Shown in pieces: positions 36,656 to 45,720 of a DNA stretch of 64,000 bases (its first letter is position 1; the number at the start of each line of letters is the position of its first letter). The stretch is from Pseudomonas sp. SCA2728.1_7 (GTDB lineage Bacteria > Pseudomonadota > Gammaproteobacteria > Pseudomonadales > Pseudomonadaceae). The stretch spans positions 2,418,001 through 2,482,000 of the forward strand of contig NZ_CP073104.1 in assembly GCF_018138145.1 (NCBI RefSeq). The letters are read 5' to 3'. A program made the translations under genes and the position numbers. The notes beneath the pieces are model-generated. The model made no database searches and was not told the DNA's origin. It worked only from the letters and a program-made list of their open reading frames with translations.

Positions 36656-37187
36656 GTGAAATCCTCCGCTGCCGACCACCGTCGGCACTGGTAAGCGAAG
36701 CAGCCCATGGCTCAATCGGGTTGTTGGAGGCGACGCTCGCACCTTCAACAGTTCGTTTCGCAGGTAGCTTCTTTCGGAAACATCAGTGCTATCAAGCACT
36801 TCCGCATCCTGATCAAAGCAATACGCCCACTAACGCTACGTAACGGTGGTGAATCACTCGAGTGACAAAAAACTGTCGCTCGTCAGCCGCTACGCGTCCC
36901 TCCCCTTCAGCAGTACTTCGCCGTATGTCGCAAAGTGAGTGGAACTTTCCTCAAGCCTTTTTGCGCTCCCTAAAGCGCATAAAACAAAGGCTTTCATGCT
37001 GAACAATGTGCCGGTTTTTGCAAAGCGCATAAGTTTTTTTCGGCATAAGCCTTATGAAAATTTTTTCTTAGCTACGCTTCAGGATGTTCTTAGCTCTGTT
37101 GTTACAAGAGTGAAACGCTTGCACCTAAAAATATCGTCAAATATTTGGCGACAGTAACACACCATCAGGACTCAGGGAGATGCACCC
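36656..37187. promoter_or_regulatory. Divergent promoter region of adhesin and secretion genes
   Basis: 532 bases with no convincing gene. The half nearest the TolC-like gene is very A/T-rich (36930-37150), unlike its surroundings, and probably holds promoters for both directions. A FleQ-like inverted repeat is listed separately. The distance from the adhesin start to the A/T-rich part implies an untranslated leader of some 200 or more bases on the adhesin messenger. Confidence 0.6.
37135..37150. promoter_or_regulatory. FleQ-box-like inverted repeat
   Basis: CGTCAAATATTTGGCG, close to the GTCAATAAATTGAC type of FleQ site known from P. aeruginosa and from lap promoters, with one mismatch per arm. 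It lies 38 bases before the TolC-like start. FleQ with c-di-GMP controls many adhesin operons, so the site fits the context but is unproven. Confidence 0.35.
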
Positions 37188-38546
37188 ATGCGCGTTCTAA
37201 CCCCCCTCTGCAGCGCGGTTTTGCTGGCCATGGCTTGCACTTCCCAAGCCCAGGCCATGAACCTCACCGAGGCCATTCAAAGCACCATCGCCACTCACCC
37301 GGAACTGGCCTCGCGCGTGGACGCGCGCCTGTCCGCTGATGAACAAGTCAAAGTGGCCAAGGGCGGCTTCTATCCGTCCGTCGATTTGAACGCCGCGTAT
37401 GGCCGTGGCTACAGCGATAACACCAACACCCGGGCCTTCGGTAATCACCACACCGAAATCCTCAATTACACCCAGTCGGAGCTGCGCCTGCGACAAATGC
37501 TGTTCGACGGCTTCAACACCGCCAACGAAGTCGAGCGCACCAAAGGCGTGTCCAATTCACGCGCATACTACGCGCAAGGCACCGCTCAGGATCTGGCCCT
37601 GCGCACCATCGAGGTCTACCTCGAAGTGCTCAAACGTCGCGAGCTGGTGACTCTGGCCAAGAACAACCTGCAGGCGCACTTGCGCGTCAACGACCAGATC
37701 GGCCTGCGCACCGAGCGTGGCGTCGGCAGCACCGCTGACTCCGACCAATCGGTAGCCCGTAAGGCCTTGGCGCAAAACAACCTCGACACCGCCGAAGTCG
37801 ATCTGGCCGACGCCGAAGCCAACTTCTACAGCGTGGTCGGGCGCATGCCCGATGAGCTGGAAACCCCGGCCTCGACCCGCGGCGAACTGCCGACCGAATT
37901 GCGTGAAGCCCAACAGAGCATGGTCGACAACAACCCGTATCTGAAGTCCGCCCAGGCTGACGTGCAATCGGCCGAGAGCCAGTACGAAGTCGCCAAGTCG
38001 CCGTTCTATCCACGCTTCGACGCGGAAGCGGCCGTCGGTGCGAACAACAATGTGCAGGGCGATGAAGGCCACGACAACGAATGGCGTGTGGGGGTGGTGA
38101 TGAACTACAACCTGTTCCGCGGCGGCAGCGACAAGGCGCGCCTGGCCTCCGATGCGCACCAGATCAACCAGGCAATGGACATCCGCAACAACGCCCTGCG
38201 CCAGCTCAACGAGAACATCCGTCTGGCCTGGAACGCTATGGTCAACGCGAAGAAGCAGACCCCGACCGCCCGTGAATACGCCGAAACCACCAAACGCGTG
38301 CGTGCCGCGTATCAGGATCAGTTCGGCCTCGGCCAACGGACCCTGCTCGACTTGCTCGACAGTGAAAACGAGCTGTACAACGCCAACCGTCGCTACACCG
38401 AAATCCGCTACACCGAGGAGTATTCGATGTACCGCGTGCTGGCGAACATGGGCCAGTTGTTGAGCAAACAACGGGTGGTGCTGCCAGCCGATGCGATCGC
38501 TGCGACTGAGGTCAAAAACGAAGCGCGCTTGCCCGAGCTGAAATAA
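37188..38546 (+). CDS. TolC-family outer membrane protein of the adhesin secretion system (LapE/MapE-like)
   Basis: 452 residues. Signal peptide 1-23 (ending SQAQA), then the tandem TolC repeats: MNLTEAIQSTIATHPELASRVDARLSADEQVKVAKGGFYPSVDLNAAYG and the second copy DVQSAESQYEVAKSPFYPRFDAEAAVG. Long helices follow, with FGLGQRTLLDLLDSENELYNANRRYTEIRYTEEYSMYRVLANMGQLL typical of type I secretion outer membrane partners. Known role: the trimer spans the outer membrane and, for retention-module adhesins, also anchors the substrate. First gene of an operon with the ABC and HlyD genes, divergent from the adhesin. Confidence 0.93.
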   Translation: MRVLTPLCSAVLLAMACTSQAQAMNLTEAIQSTIATHPELASRVDARLSADEQVKVAKGGFYPSVDLNAAYGRGYSDNTNTRAFGNHHTEILNYTQSELRLRQMLFDGFNTANEVERTKGVSNSRAYYAQGTAQDLALRTIEVYLEVLKRRELVTLAKNNLQAHLRVNDQIGLRTERGVGSTADSDQSVARKALAQNNLDTAEVDLADAEANFYSVVGRMPDELETPASTRGELPTELREAQQSMVDNNPYLKSAQADVQSAESQYEVAKSPFYPRFDAEAAVGANNNVQGDEGHDNEWRVGVVMNYNLFRGGSDKARLASDAHQINQAMDIRNNALRQLNENIRLAWNAMVNAKKQTPTAREYAETTKRVRAAYQDQFGLGQRTLLDLLDSENELYNANRRYTEIRYTEEYSMYRVLANMGQLLSKQRVVLPADAIAATEVKNEARLPELK

Positions 38547-38556
38547 CCAACTCCCT

Positions 38557-38640
38557 GTAGGAGCTGCCGCAGGCTGCGATCTTTTGACGTTGTTTTTTAC
38601 GATCAAGATCAAAAGATCGCAGCCTGCGGCAGCTCCTACA
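38557..38640. repeat. Long inverted repeat (GGAGCTGCCGCAGGCTGCGATC family)
   Basis: Two perfect arms of about 33 bases with a T-rich loop, placed between the TolC-like gene and the ABC gene. Inside an operon such a hairpin could lower the amount of downstream messenger or protect the upstream one. Confidence 0.88.
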
Positions 38641-38719
38641 CGTGATTGGGGTGATAGACGATCAAGCGTTCCGTTCAGTTTTATGTAGCCAGTGCCACCG
38701 TTTCACGGGAGCGATCAAT

Positions 38720-40879
38720 ATGACCAGCATGGAACCCGGCCACACCGGGATCGATCCGCGGCTGAGCTTCGATGATCCGTTACTCGACGGTCTGTTGATC
38801 CTTTGCAAACTGCATAGCGCAACGGTCAGTCGCGCCAGCCTGAGTGCCGGGCTGCCGCTGAACAAACAACGCCTGAGCCTCGACTTGCTGCCGCGCGCCG
38901 CTGCCCGCGCCGGGTTACAGGCGCGGGTTCTGCGCCGTGAGCTGAAAGACATCTCACCGCTGAACCTGCCGATTCTGCTGCTGCTCAACGACGGTCGCAC
39001 TGCTGTTTTACGGCGCTTCGGTGACGACGGCAAAGCGCTGATCCTGCCCAGCGAAGCCGATGGCGGTGAGCAATGGATCAGCCGCGACGAACTCACTGAA
39101 CACTACAGCGGCCAGGCCTTGTTCGCCCGTCCGCGCCATGAACTCGAAGACCTGCGATCACCACTGGTGCCACGGGTGCATGCGTGGTTTCGCGACACCC
39201 TGAAGCTGTCGAAATGGTTGTATAGCGATGCGATTCTCGCCAGTTTCCTGATCAACCTTTTAGGCCTGATGGTGCCGTTGTTCGTCATGCAGACCTACGA
39301 CCGCGTGGTGCCGAATCAGGCGACGTCGACCCTGTGGGTGCTGTCGATCGGACTGTTGATCGGCACCGGTTTCGAACTGGTCTTGCGGGTGGTGCGTGCG
39401 CACCTGCTCGACACCGCCGGCAAGAAAACCGATGTGATCCTTTCCGCGACTTTGTTCGAACGCATCACCGGCATGTCGATGAAGGCGCGGCCAGCGACCA
39501 TCGGCGGTTTCGCCCAGAGCATTCATGACTTTCAGGGCTTGCGTGAATTTCTCACGGCAGTGACGCTGACCAGCCTGATCGACCTGCCCTTCGTGGTGCT
39601 GATGCTGGTGGTGATCGGCCTGCTCGGCGGCTGGCTGGTGGTGATTCCACTGCTGGCGTTTCCGATCACCATCGTCTTCGCGATGATCATTCAGGTGCGC
39701 CTGCGGGACACCGTGCAAAAGAGCCTGAGCCTCGGCGCCGAACGCCAAGCGGTGCTGATTGAAACCCTCGGTGGCCTGGAAACTCTCAAGGCTTGCAGCG
39801 CCGAAAGCGAGCGCCAGCACAAATGGGAAAGCACCCACGGCGCCCTCACCCGCCTCGACAGCCACGCACGCAACCTGTCGGCACTGGCCACCAACGGCAC
39901 GTTGTTCATTCAACAATTCTCGGGGATGGCGACGATTGTCGCCGGGGTTTACAGCATCATCGCCGGCAACCTCAGCGTCGGTGCGCTGGTCGCCAGTTAC
40001 ATGCTCGGCAGCCGCGTGCTCGCGCCGCTGGGGCAGATTGCAGGGCTGATCACCCGCTATCAGCAAGCGCAACTGACCATGAAAAGCACCGATGCACTAA
40101 TGGCCCTGCCACAAGAGCGTGACGGCAAACAGCGGCCGCTGGAGCGCACTCAACTGCAAGGTGCGCTGGACGTCAGCGGCGTGACCTTTCATTACAACGG
40201 CCAGAATGCGCCGGCGCTGAGCAATGTCAGCTTCAGCCTGAAACCCGGTGAGCGGGTCGGCATCATCGGTCGTAGCGGTTCGGGCAAAAGCACCTTGGCG
40301 CGATTGGTCATGGGCTTTTATGAACCCGAGGAAGGCCAGCTGTTGCTCGACGGCCTCGACCTGCGCCAACTCGATGTCGCCGACCTGCGCCAGCAGATCG
40401 GTTATGTCGCCCACGACTTGCCGCTGCTGGCCGGCAGTTTGCGCGACAACCTGACCCTTGGCGCACGCTACATCAGCGACTCACGCATGCTCGAAGTGGC
40501 GGAGCTGACCGGCGTTACCGAACTCGCTCGTCAGCATCCGCAAGGTTTCGACCGGCCCGTGGGCGAACGCGGACAATTGCTTTCCGGCGGCCAACGTCAG
40601 GCGGTGTTGCTGGCGCGCTCGTTATTGCTCGACCCGCCGATCATGCTGCTCGACGAACCCACCAGCGCCATGGACAACAGCAGCGAGGACTTGCTGCGGC
40701 AGAAGCTGCACGGCTGGGTGCAAGGCAAGACGCTGCTGCTGGTCACCCACCGCACCTCGATGCTGAGCCTGGTGGACCGGTTGCTGGTGCTGGATAACGG
40801 CCGGGTCGTCGCTGACGGCCCGAAAGAAGCGGTCATCGATGCACTGCGCAAGGGCCGTGTCGGCTCGGCGGCGGTCTAG
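38720..40879 (+). CDS. Type I secretion ABC transporter with degenerate C39 domain (LapB/MapB-like)
   Basis: About 719 residues from the ATG at 38720, after GGGAGCGATCAAT. Residues about 15-130 form a C39 peptidase-like domain without catalytic cysteine in place (DPLLDGLLILCKLHSATVSRASLSAGLPL); it binds rather than cuts the substrate in RTX systems. Membrane domain about 150-430. The ATPase has Walker A GRSGSGKST, Q-loop, signature LSGGQRQA, Walker B MLLDEPTSAMD and the switch histidine in VTHRTS. Energises export of the giant adhesin. The stop is 10 bases before the HlyD-family start. Confidence 0.93.
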   Translation: MTSMEPGHTGIDPRLSFDDPLLDGLLILCKLHSATVSRASLSAGLPLNKQRLSLDLLPRAAARAGLQARVLRRELKDISPLNLPILLLLNDGRTAVLRRFGDDGKALILPSEADGGEQWISRDELTEHYSGQALFARPRHELEDLRSPLVPRVHAWFRDTLKLSKWLYSDAILASFLINLLGLMVPLFVMQTYDRVVPNQATSTLWVLSIGLLIGTGFELVLRVVRAHLLDTAGKKTDVILSATLFERITGMSMKARPATIGGFAQSIHDFQGLREFLTAVTLTSLIDLPFVVLMLVVIGLLGGWLVVIPLLAFPITIVFAMIIQVRLRDTVQKSLSLGAERQAVLIETLGGLETLKACSAESERQHKWESTHGALTRLDSHARNLSALATNGTLFIQQFSGMATIVAGVYSIIAGNLSVGALVASYMLGSRVLAPLGQIAGLITRYQQAQLTMKSTDALMALPQERDGKQRPLERTQLQGALDVSGVTFHYNGQNAPALSNVSFSLKPGERVGIIGRSGSGKSTLARLVMGFYEPEEGQLLLDGLDLRQLDVADLRQQIGYVAHDLPLLAGSLRDNLTLGARYISDSRMLEVAELTGVTELARQHPQGFDRPVGERGQLLSGGQRQAVLLARSLLLDPPIMLLDEPTSAMDNSSEDLLRQKLHGWVQGKTLLLVTHRTSMLSLVDRLLVLDNGRVVADGPKEAVIDALRKGRVGSAAV

Positions 40880-40889
40880 GAGTTGCCCC

Positions 40890-42251
40890 ATGTCTGCTTC
40901 CTCCGATAGCAAAGATCGCGGCTACTTCGACAGTTTCGGCAAAAGCGCCGAAGCCGAATTCATGCCGGAAACCGCCGGCGCTTCCTTGCAGGATTCGCCG
41001 CGCTGGTCGCGGATCACCGTATGGCTGGCGGCGGCGCTGCTGATCAGCGCGGTGGTCTGGGCCAAGTTCGCCGTGCTCGAAGAAGTGACCATGGGCGAAG
41101 GCAAGGCGATTCCTTCGAGCAAGATTCAGGTGATCCAGAACCTTGAGGGCGGCATCGTCACCGAGATTTTCTTTCGTGAAGGGCAGATGGTGAACAAGGG
41201 CGATACCCTGCTGCGTCTGGATGACACACGCTTTCGCTCGAACAAGGGCGAGAGCGAGGCGGATCGCTATGCGTTGACGGCGCAGGTCGAACGGCTGTCG
41301 GCGGAGGCCGAGGGCCGGCCGTTCAAGCTCTCCGATGAAGTCATCGCCAAAGCGCCGCAAGTCGCCGAAGACGAACGTTCGCTATACGAGCAACGTCAGC
41401 GCCGGCTGGCCAGCGAGCAGCGCACGCTCAGCGAACAACTGCGGCAGAAGACTCAGGAACTCGCCGAGTTTCGCTCCAAGCAAGGCCAGTTCAGTTCCAG
41501 TCTGGCGCTGCTGCAGCAAGAAATGAACATGTCCGAACCGCTGGTGAAAACCGGTGCGGTATCCCCGGTGGAAATCCTTCGCCTCAAGCGCAGCGCAGTG
41601 GAAATCCGCGGTTCATTGAACGCCACGACGCTGGCCATCCCGCGCGCCGAATCGGCGATTGCCGAGATCCGCAGCAAGATCGACGAGTCGGAACAAACCT
41701 TCCGTTCGGAAGCGGCGAAAGAGCTGAATGAGAAACGCACCGACCTGTCGAAAATCACCGCCACCAGCATCGCCATCGACGACCGCGTCACCCGCACCAC
41801 CGTGACCTCACCGGTGCACGGGGTGATCAAGCAATTGAAGGTCAACACCATCGGCGGCGTGGTCCAGCCGGGCAGCGACATGGTCGAAATCGTGCCGCTG
41901 GAAGACAACCTGCTGATCGAAGCCAAAGTGCGCCCACAGGATGTCGCGTTCCTGCATCCGGGCCAGAAAGCCATGGTCAAGTTCAGTGCTTATGACTACA
42001 CGATTTATGGTGGGCTGAGCGCCAAGCTTGAGCTGATCGGTGCCGACACGATTACCGATGACAAGGGCAACAGCTTTTATCTGATTCAGGTGCGCACTGA
42101 TAAAAACCACTTGGGCGGGGATGTGAAACCGCTGTTGATTATTCCGGGGATGGTGGCGACGGTGGACATTATTACCGGGGAGAAAAGTGTTCTGGATTAC
42201 TTGCTGAAACCGGTGCTGAAAGCCCGGACCGAGGCGATGCGCGAACGGTAA
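40890..42251 (+). CDS. HlyD-family membrane fusion protein (LapC/MapC-like)
   Basis: 453 residues from the ATG at 40890 with TAGGAG before it; a longer frame from 40839 lacks a site and overlaps the ABC gene. Cytoplasmic N-terminus (about 1-45), one membrane helix (ITVWLAAALLISAVVWAKFAVLEEV), a split lipoyl domain (GEGKAIPSSKIQVIQNLEGGIVTEIFFREGQMVNKGDTLLRLDDTRF), a long coiled coil (about 150-290) and the beta-barrel domain (PVHGVIKQLKVNTIGGVVQPGSDMVEIVPLEDNLLIEAKVRPQDVAF). It bridges the ABC transporter and the TolC-like channel. A REP pair follows at the operon end. Confidence 0.94.
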   Translation: MSASSDSKDRGYFDSFGKSAEAEFMPETAGASLQDSPRWSRITVWLAAALLISAVVWAKFAVLEEVTMGEGKAIPSSKIQVIQNLEGGIVTEIFFREGQMVNKGDTLLRLDDTRFRSNKGESEADRYALTAQVERLSAEAEGRPFKLSDEVIAKAPQVAEDERSLYEQRQRRLASEQRTLSEQLRQKTQELAEFRSKQGQFSSSLALLQQEMNMSEPLVKTGAVSPVEILRLKRSAVEIRGSLNATTLAIPRAESAIAEIRSKIDESEQTFRSEAAKELNEKRTDLSKITATSIAIDDRVTRTTVTSPVHGVIKQLKVNTIGGVVQPGSDMVEIVPLEDNLLIEAKVRPQDVAFLHPGQKAMVKFSAYDYTIYGGLSAKLELIGADTITDDKGNSFYLIQVRTDKNHLGGDVKPLLIIPGMVATVDIITGEKSVLDYLLKPVLKARTEAMRER

Positions 42252-42283
42252 ATCTCGCTGTAACCTGCGTTGACTGAACAATT

Positions 42284-42352
42284 GCTATCGCGAGCAGGCT
42301 CACTCCTACCTTTGGAATGCATTCCCCTGTAGGAGTGAGCCTGCTCGCGATG
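42284..42352. repeat. Paired REP palindrome (TAGGAGTGAGCCTGCTCGCGAT family)
   Basis: Inverted arms between the stops of the HlyD gene and the convergent tapT; same family and spacing as at 2551 and 7961. Confidence 0.9.
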
Positions 42353-42371
42353 GCGCCAGTCCAAACAACAC

Positions 42372-42968
42372 TTATCTATCGCCATGATTACGCTGAAACG
42401 TCTCCTCCCCCATCGCCGCAATCTGCCCCTCGATCAACGCCTCGAACGGCTTGAGCAACGGTTCAAATGACGCCGACGGTTCCAGCGTCTGCAACGCCTG
42501 CGCAATCGCCTCGATGGTCGACAACGCCCCCGGTCCCGGTGCCTTGCGCAAGCGATAGCGCGACACGCCACCTTCGGCCAACGTCACCCGTGGCAAAGCC
42601 GCCAACAGAGGATTGAGGTGCAACATCTTGCGCGCCTTGCGCCAGGTGCCATCCGGAACGACCAGCAACAGTGGTTCATCGGACTCGCCATAAGCCTGCA
42701 TCGGCTGCGCATCATCGGCGGGAAACAACAGACGTACCCGATAGCCCGGCCGGTTCAACAGCGCCGGTAAATCCTCGAATACTTCACCAACAATCAGCTC
42801 GGCATTGGTCAGTCCCAACGCCGCCAATCGAGCAGTATTCAACGCATGATTGACCTCACTCGGATGCTGCAACAGCAACACTCGCGTGCGGCTGTCGAGG
42901 CTCGGGATCAGCGGGCACAGGCAATGGCTCTGGGGGCGCAGGCAGCGCGGGCATTGCGGTCTGGACAT
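42372..42968 (-). CDS. tapT: tRNA-uridine aminocarboxypropyltransferase (DTW domain)
   Basis: 198 residues. N-terminal zinc-type cysteines C6, C9, C16 and C18 (CPRC...HCLC), the LQHPSE.NHALNTARLA segment, and the DTW motif in VVPDGTWRKARKM (D106, T108, W109). E. coli TapT (YfiP) uses S-adenosylmethionine to add the acp group to uridine 47 of some tRNAs. Family match is strong across the length. It is transcribed in the same direction as the LysR gene at 42987, 18 bases after that gene's stop, so the two may share a transcript. Confidence 0.92.
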   Translation of the reverse strand: MSRPQCPRCLRPQSHCLCPLIPSLDSRTRVLLLQHPSEVNHALNTARLAALGLTNAELIVGEVFEDLPALLNRPGYRVRLLFPADDAQPMQAYGESDEPLLLVVPDGTWRKARKMLHLNPLLAALPRVTLAEGGVSRYRLRKAPGPGALSTIEAIAQALQTLEPSASFEPLLKPFEALIEGQIAAMGEETFQRNHGDR

Positions 42969-42986
42969 ACTTCTTTTCCCTACAAG

Positions 42987-43880
42987 CTAAGCCTGATTGA
43001 GCTGAGCTTTGAGCAAATCACGGAAGGTCTGGATCAGCGGTTCACGGCTACGACCCCGACGCATGATCATCGAAAACGGCGCCTGATAACCGAAGGTCGC
43101 CGGCAGCAGCACGCGCAGGTCACCCTTGTCGGCCCAGGCCTGAGCGTAGTGTTCTGGCAAGTAACCGATGTAGGCACCGGACAGCACCAGAATCAGCTGC
43201 GCTTCCATACTTTCCACGGTGGCGGCGCTGTGTTTAAAGCCGTGGCGGGCCAATTCGGCCTGACTCCAGTAACCACGCCCGACCATGCGTTGCTGGGTAA
43301 TGACTTGCTCGGGAATGCGCCGCTCGTTGAACAACGGATGCCGGCTACTGCAATACAACCAGTGTTGTTCGCGGTACAGCGGCATGTAGATCAGACCGCT
43401 CATGCGCGTGGAAAACGCACCGATGGCCAGATCGAGGCGGTTGTCCTGCACGCCGAGTTGCAACTCGTACGGGCTCATCACCGACAGATGCAAATGCACC
43501 GCTGGGTGTTCCTGGCTGTAGGCGCCGATGGCTTCGGCAAAGGGCAAGGCCTTGTCACTGACGGTGGAGTCGATCACACCGAGGTTGAGCGTGCCGCGCA
43601 GTTCGCCCTTGAGCGCGGCGGCGTATTGCTCGAAACCTTCGAGTTCGGCGAGCAGGCGCAGGGTTTCCTGATGGAACAATTCACCCTTGCTGGTCAGGCT
43701 GAAGCCGCCGCGCCCGCGATGGCACAACACCAGGCCGAGCGCGGCTTCGAGCTGGCTCATGTAGGTGCTGATCGCCGAGGTCGACAGGTTGAGTTCCTGT
43801 TGGGCGTTGGCGAAACCCTGATGACGCACGACGCTGACGAAGATGCGCAACAGTTTCAGGTCGGGTAAAGCGTTGGCCAT
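42987..43880 (-). CDS. gbuR: LysR-family regulator, probable GbuR
   Basis: 297 residues from the ATG at 43880 with GGAG before it. The helix-turn-helix is at about 8-65 (LKLLRIFVSVVRHQGFANAQQELNLSTSAISTYMSQLEAALGLVLCHR); the remainder is a substrate-binding domain. It is divergent from gbuA, the order known in P. aeruginosa where GbuR activates gbuA in response to 4-guanidinobutyrate. The assignment rests on that synteny and family. The 400 bases between hold two inverted copies of the CTCTCCC element and the promoters. Confidence 0.8.
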   Translation of the reverse strand: MANALPDLKLLRIFVSVVRHQGFANAQQELNLSTSAISTYMSQLEAALGLVLCHRGRGGFSLTSKGELFHQETLRLLAELEGFEQYAAALKGELRGTLNLGVIDSTVSDKALPFAEAIGAYSQEHPAVHLHLSVMSPYELQLGVQDNRLDLAIGAFSTRMSGLIYMPLYREQHWLYCSSRHPLFNERRIPEQVITQQRMVGRGYWSQAELARHGFKHSAATVESMEAQLILVLSGAYIGYLPEHYAQAWADKGDLRVLLPATFGYQAPFSMIMRRGRSREPLIQTFRDLLKAQLNQA

Positions 43881-43920
43881 GTCTACTCCGGGCTTTGCAA
43901 CTGTGTGTCTGTGGGAAAAG

Positions 43921-44074
43921 CCCCTCACCCCAGCCCTCTCCCCGAGGGAGAGGGAGAGGGAGCCTACCGAGCTGTTATGAGGATTTACGCCGACCTGCGA
44001 TATCGAGTCGAACTCAGGATTCAAAAGCAATGGAGATCGGCCCCCTCTCCTGGGGGAGAGGGCTGGGGTGAGGG
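43921..44074. repeat. Two inverted copies of the CTCTCCC palindromic element
   Basis: Copies at 43921-43960 and 44041-44074 face each other (CCCCTCACCCCAGCCC... and ...GGGCTGGGGTGAGGG), enclosing about 80 bases. They are the same element as in the 101-bp array near recQ. They lie within the gbuR-gbuA intergenic region; the rest of it (44075-44280) is A/T-richer and promoter-like. Confidence 0.8.
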
Positions 44075-44280
44075 CAGCAATCCCCAGCCGATCACAATCT
44101 TGAACCCGCCGAAGTCTAATCCCAGCCTCGCCATTAGTTTAGAAAAATCTGAACTAAGTTTTTGCCCGTAGCGATTCTTCCGCCGCACTACATTTCGCAT
44201 CATCGGCCCCACAGCGGCGTCCGACCCCGTGCTCAACGGCGCGCCGACATAAATAAAACAAAGACGATGAGGCCTTACCC

Positions 44281-45231
44281 GTGGACAAGATTCTTCACCA
44301 ACCACTGGGCGGCAACGAAATGCCGCGCTTCGGCGGCATCGCCACCATGCTCCGACTCCCCCATGTACCGACCGCTGCCGGCCTGGACGCTGCCTTTGTT
44401 GGCGTGCCCCTGGACATCGGTACTTCGCTGCGCCCCGGCACCCGCTTCGGGCCACGCGACATCCGCACCGAATCGGTGATGATCCGCCCGTACAACATGG
44501 CGACCGGCGCGGCGCCGTTCGACTCGCTGTCGGTGGCCGACATCGGTGACGTGGCGATCAACACCTTCAACCTGCTCGACGCCGTGCGCATCATCGAAGA
44601 AGCCTACGACAACATTCTCGAGCACAACGTGATCCCGATGACCCTGGGTGGCGACCACACCATCACCCTGCCGATCCTGCGTGCGATCCATAAAAAGCAT
44701 GGCAAGGTCGGTCTGGTGCACATCGATGCCCACGCGGACGTCAACGATCACATGTTCGGCGAGAAGATCGCCCACGGCACCACGTTCCGTCGCGCTGTCG
44801 AAGAAGGTCTGCTGGACTGCGACCGCGTGGTGCAGATCGGTCTGCGCGCGCAGGGTTACACCGCTGACGACTTCAACTGGAGCCGTGATCAGGGCTTCCG
44901 CGTGGTGCAAGCCGAAGAGTGCTGGCACAAGTCGCTGGCGCCACTGATGGCCGAAGTACGCGAGAAAGTCGGCGGCGGTCCGGTGTATCTGAGCTTCGAC
45001 ATCGACGGCATCGATCCGGCCTGGGCACCGGGCACCGGCACCCCGGAAATCGGTGGTCTGACGACCATTCAGGCGATTGAAATCATTCGCGGCTGCCAAG
45101 GCCTCGACCTGATCGGTTGCGATCTGGTAGAAGTCTCGCCCGCTTATGACACCACCGGCAACACCTCGCTGCTGGCCGCCAACCTGCTGTACGAAATGCT
45201 CTGCGTACTGCCTGGTGTGGTCCATCGCTGA
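44281..45231 (+). CDS. gbuA: Guanidinobutyrase (agmatinase/ureohydrolase family)
   Basis: 316 residues from a GTG start with GAGG upstream. Hydrolyses 4-guanidinobutyrate to 4-aminobutyrate and urea, part of the arginine decarboxylation and oxidation routes. The manganese ligands are all present: H126 (GGDHT), D149-H151-D153 (DAHAD) and D240-D242 (SFDIDGIDP). The order LysR - ureohydrolase - small protein - NCS1 permease - sodium symporter matches the P. aeruginosa gbu region (PA1422 to PA1418), which favours guanidinobutyrase over agmatinase. A related guanidino acid cannot be excluded. Confidence 0.9.
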   Translation: MDKILHQPLGGNEMPRFGGIATMLRLPHVPTAAGLDAAFVGVPLDIGTSLRPGTRFGPRDIRTESVMIRPYNMATGAAPFDSLSVADIGDVAINTFNLLDAVRIIEEAYDNILEHNVIPMTLGGDHTITLPILRAIHKKHGKVGLVHIDAHADVNDHMFGEKIAHGTTFRRAVEEGLLDCDRVVQIGLRAQGYTADDFNWSRDQGFRVVQAEECWHKSLAPLMAEVREKVGGGPVYLSFDIDGIDPAWAPGTGTPEIGGLTTIQAIEIIRGCQGLDLIGCDLVEVSPAYDTTGNTSLLAANLLYEMLCVLPGVVHR

Positions 45232-45241
45232 GGGTCGGGTC

Positions 45242-45664
45242 ATGAACGAACGTGATCAGGTTTTGCAAGCGGCCGCCGACCTGGTATCCGCCTTCGCCCG
45301 TAACGATCGCGAAGCTTATTTCGGCGCGTTCAGCGCCGATGCAAGTTTCGTCTTCTACACCCTCGAACAGCCGCTGCTGTCGCGCGATGCCTATCAGGCC
45401 TTGTGGGACAGCTGGCGCGCCGAGGATGGCTTCGAGGTGCTCTCGTGCACTTCGAGCAACGCCTTCGTCAGCCTGCAGGGTGACGTGGCGATTTTCATCC
45501 ATGACGTGGCCACCGAGCTGCGCATGCAAGGGGAGCAACACTTCAGCCAGGAGCGCGAGACGATTGTTTTCAGGAAACAAGCGTCGAGCCTAGAACAACA
45601 AGGCCATTGGCTGGCCTGTCACGAACATTTGTCCGCAATGCCGGAAGGGCTGCCATCCCCTTAG
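45242..45664 (+). CDS. NTF2-like (SnoaL/DUF4440-type) protein
   Basis: 140 residues, starting 10 bases after the gbuA stop. Pattern of the NTF2 cone fold: LQAAADLVSAFARNDREAYFGAFSADASFVFYTLEQPLLSRDAYQALWDSWRA, later the strands GDVAIFIHDVATELRM and ETIVFRKQ...WLACHEHLSA. Such proteins bind or isomerise small molecules. Here the conserved place in the guanidinobutyrate operon suggests an accessory role there, not yet defined. Confidence 0.85.
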   Translation: MNERDQVLQAAADLVSAFARNDREAYFGAFSADASFVFYTLEQPLLSRDAYQALWDSWRAEDGFEVLSCTSSNAFVSLQGDVAIFIHDVATELRMQGEQHFSQERETIVFRKQASSLEQQGHWLACHEHLSAMPEGLPSP

Positions 45665-45674
45665 CCAAACAGGT

Positions 45675-45699
45675 GACGCCTCACGCACGATGAGGCGCG
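45675..45699 (+). terminator. Weak hairpin between operon genes
   Basis: GACGCCTCA - loop - TGAGGCGCGC followed by CTTTATG. The poor T-run suggests partial termination or messenger processing between the NTF2-like gene and the permease. Confidence 0.4.
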
Positions 45700-45720
45700 C
45701 CTTTATGATCGGAGCAGATC

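Noticed and set aside
36939..37157. Small open frame in the adhesin promoter region
   Set aside because: No ribosome-binding site, A/T-rich promoter-like sequence, no recognisable protein features.
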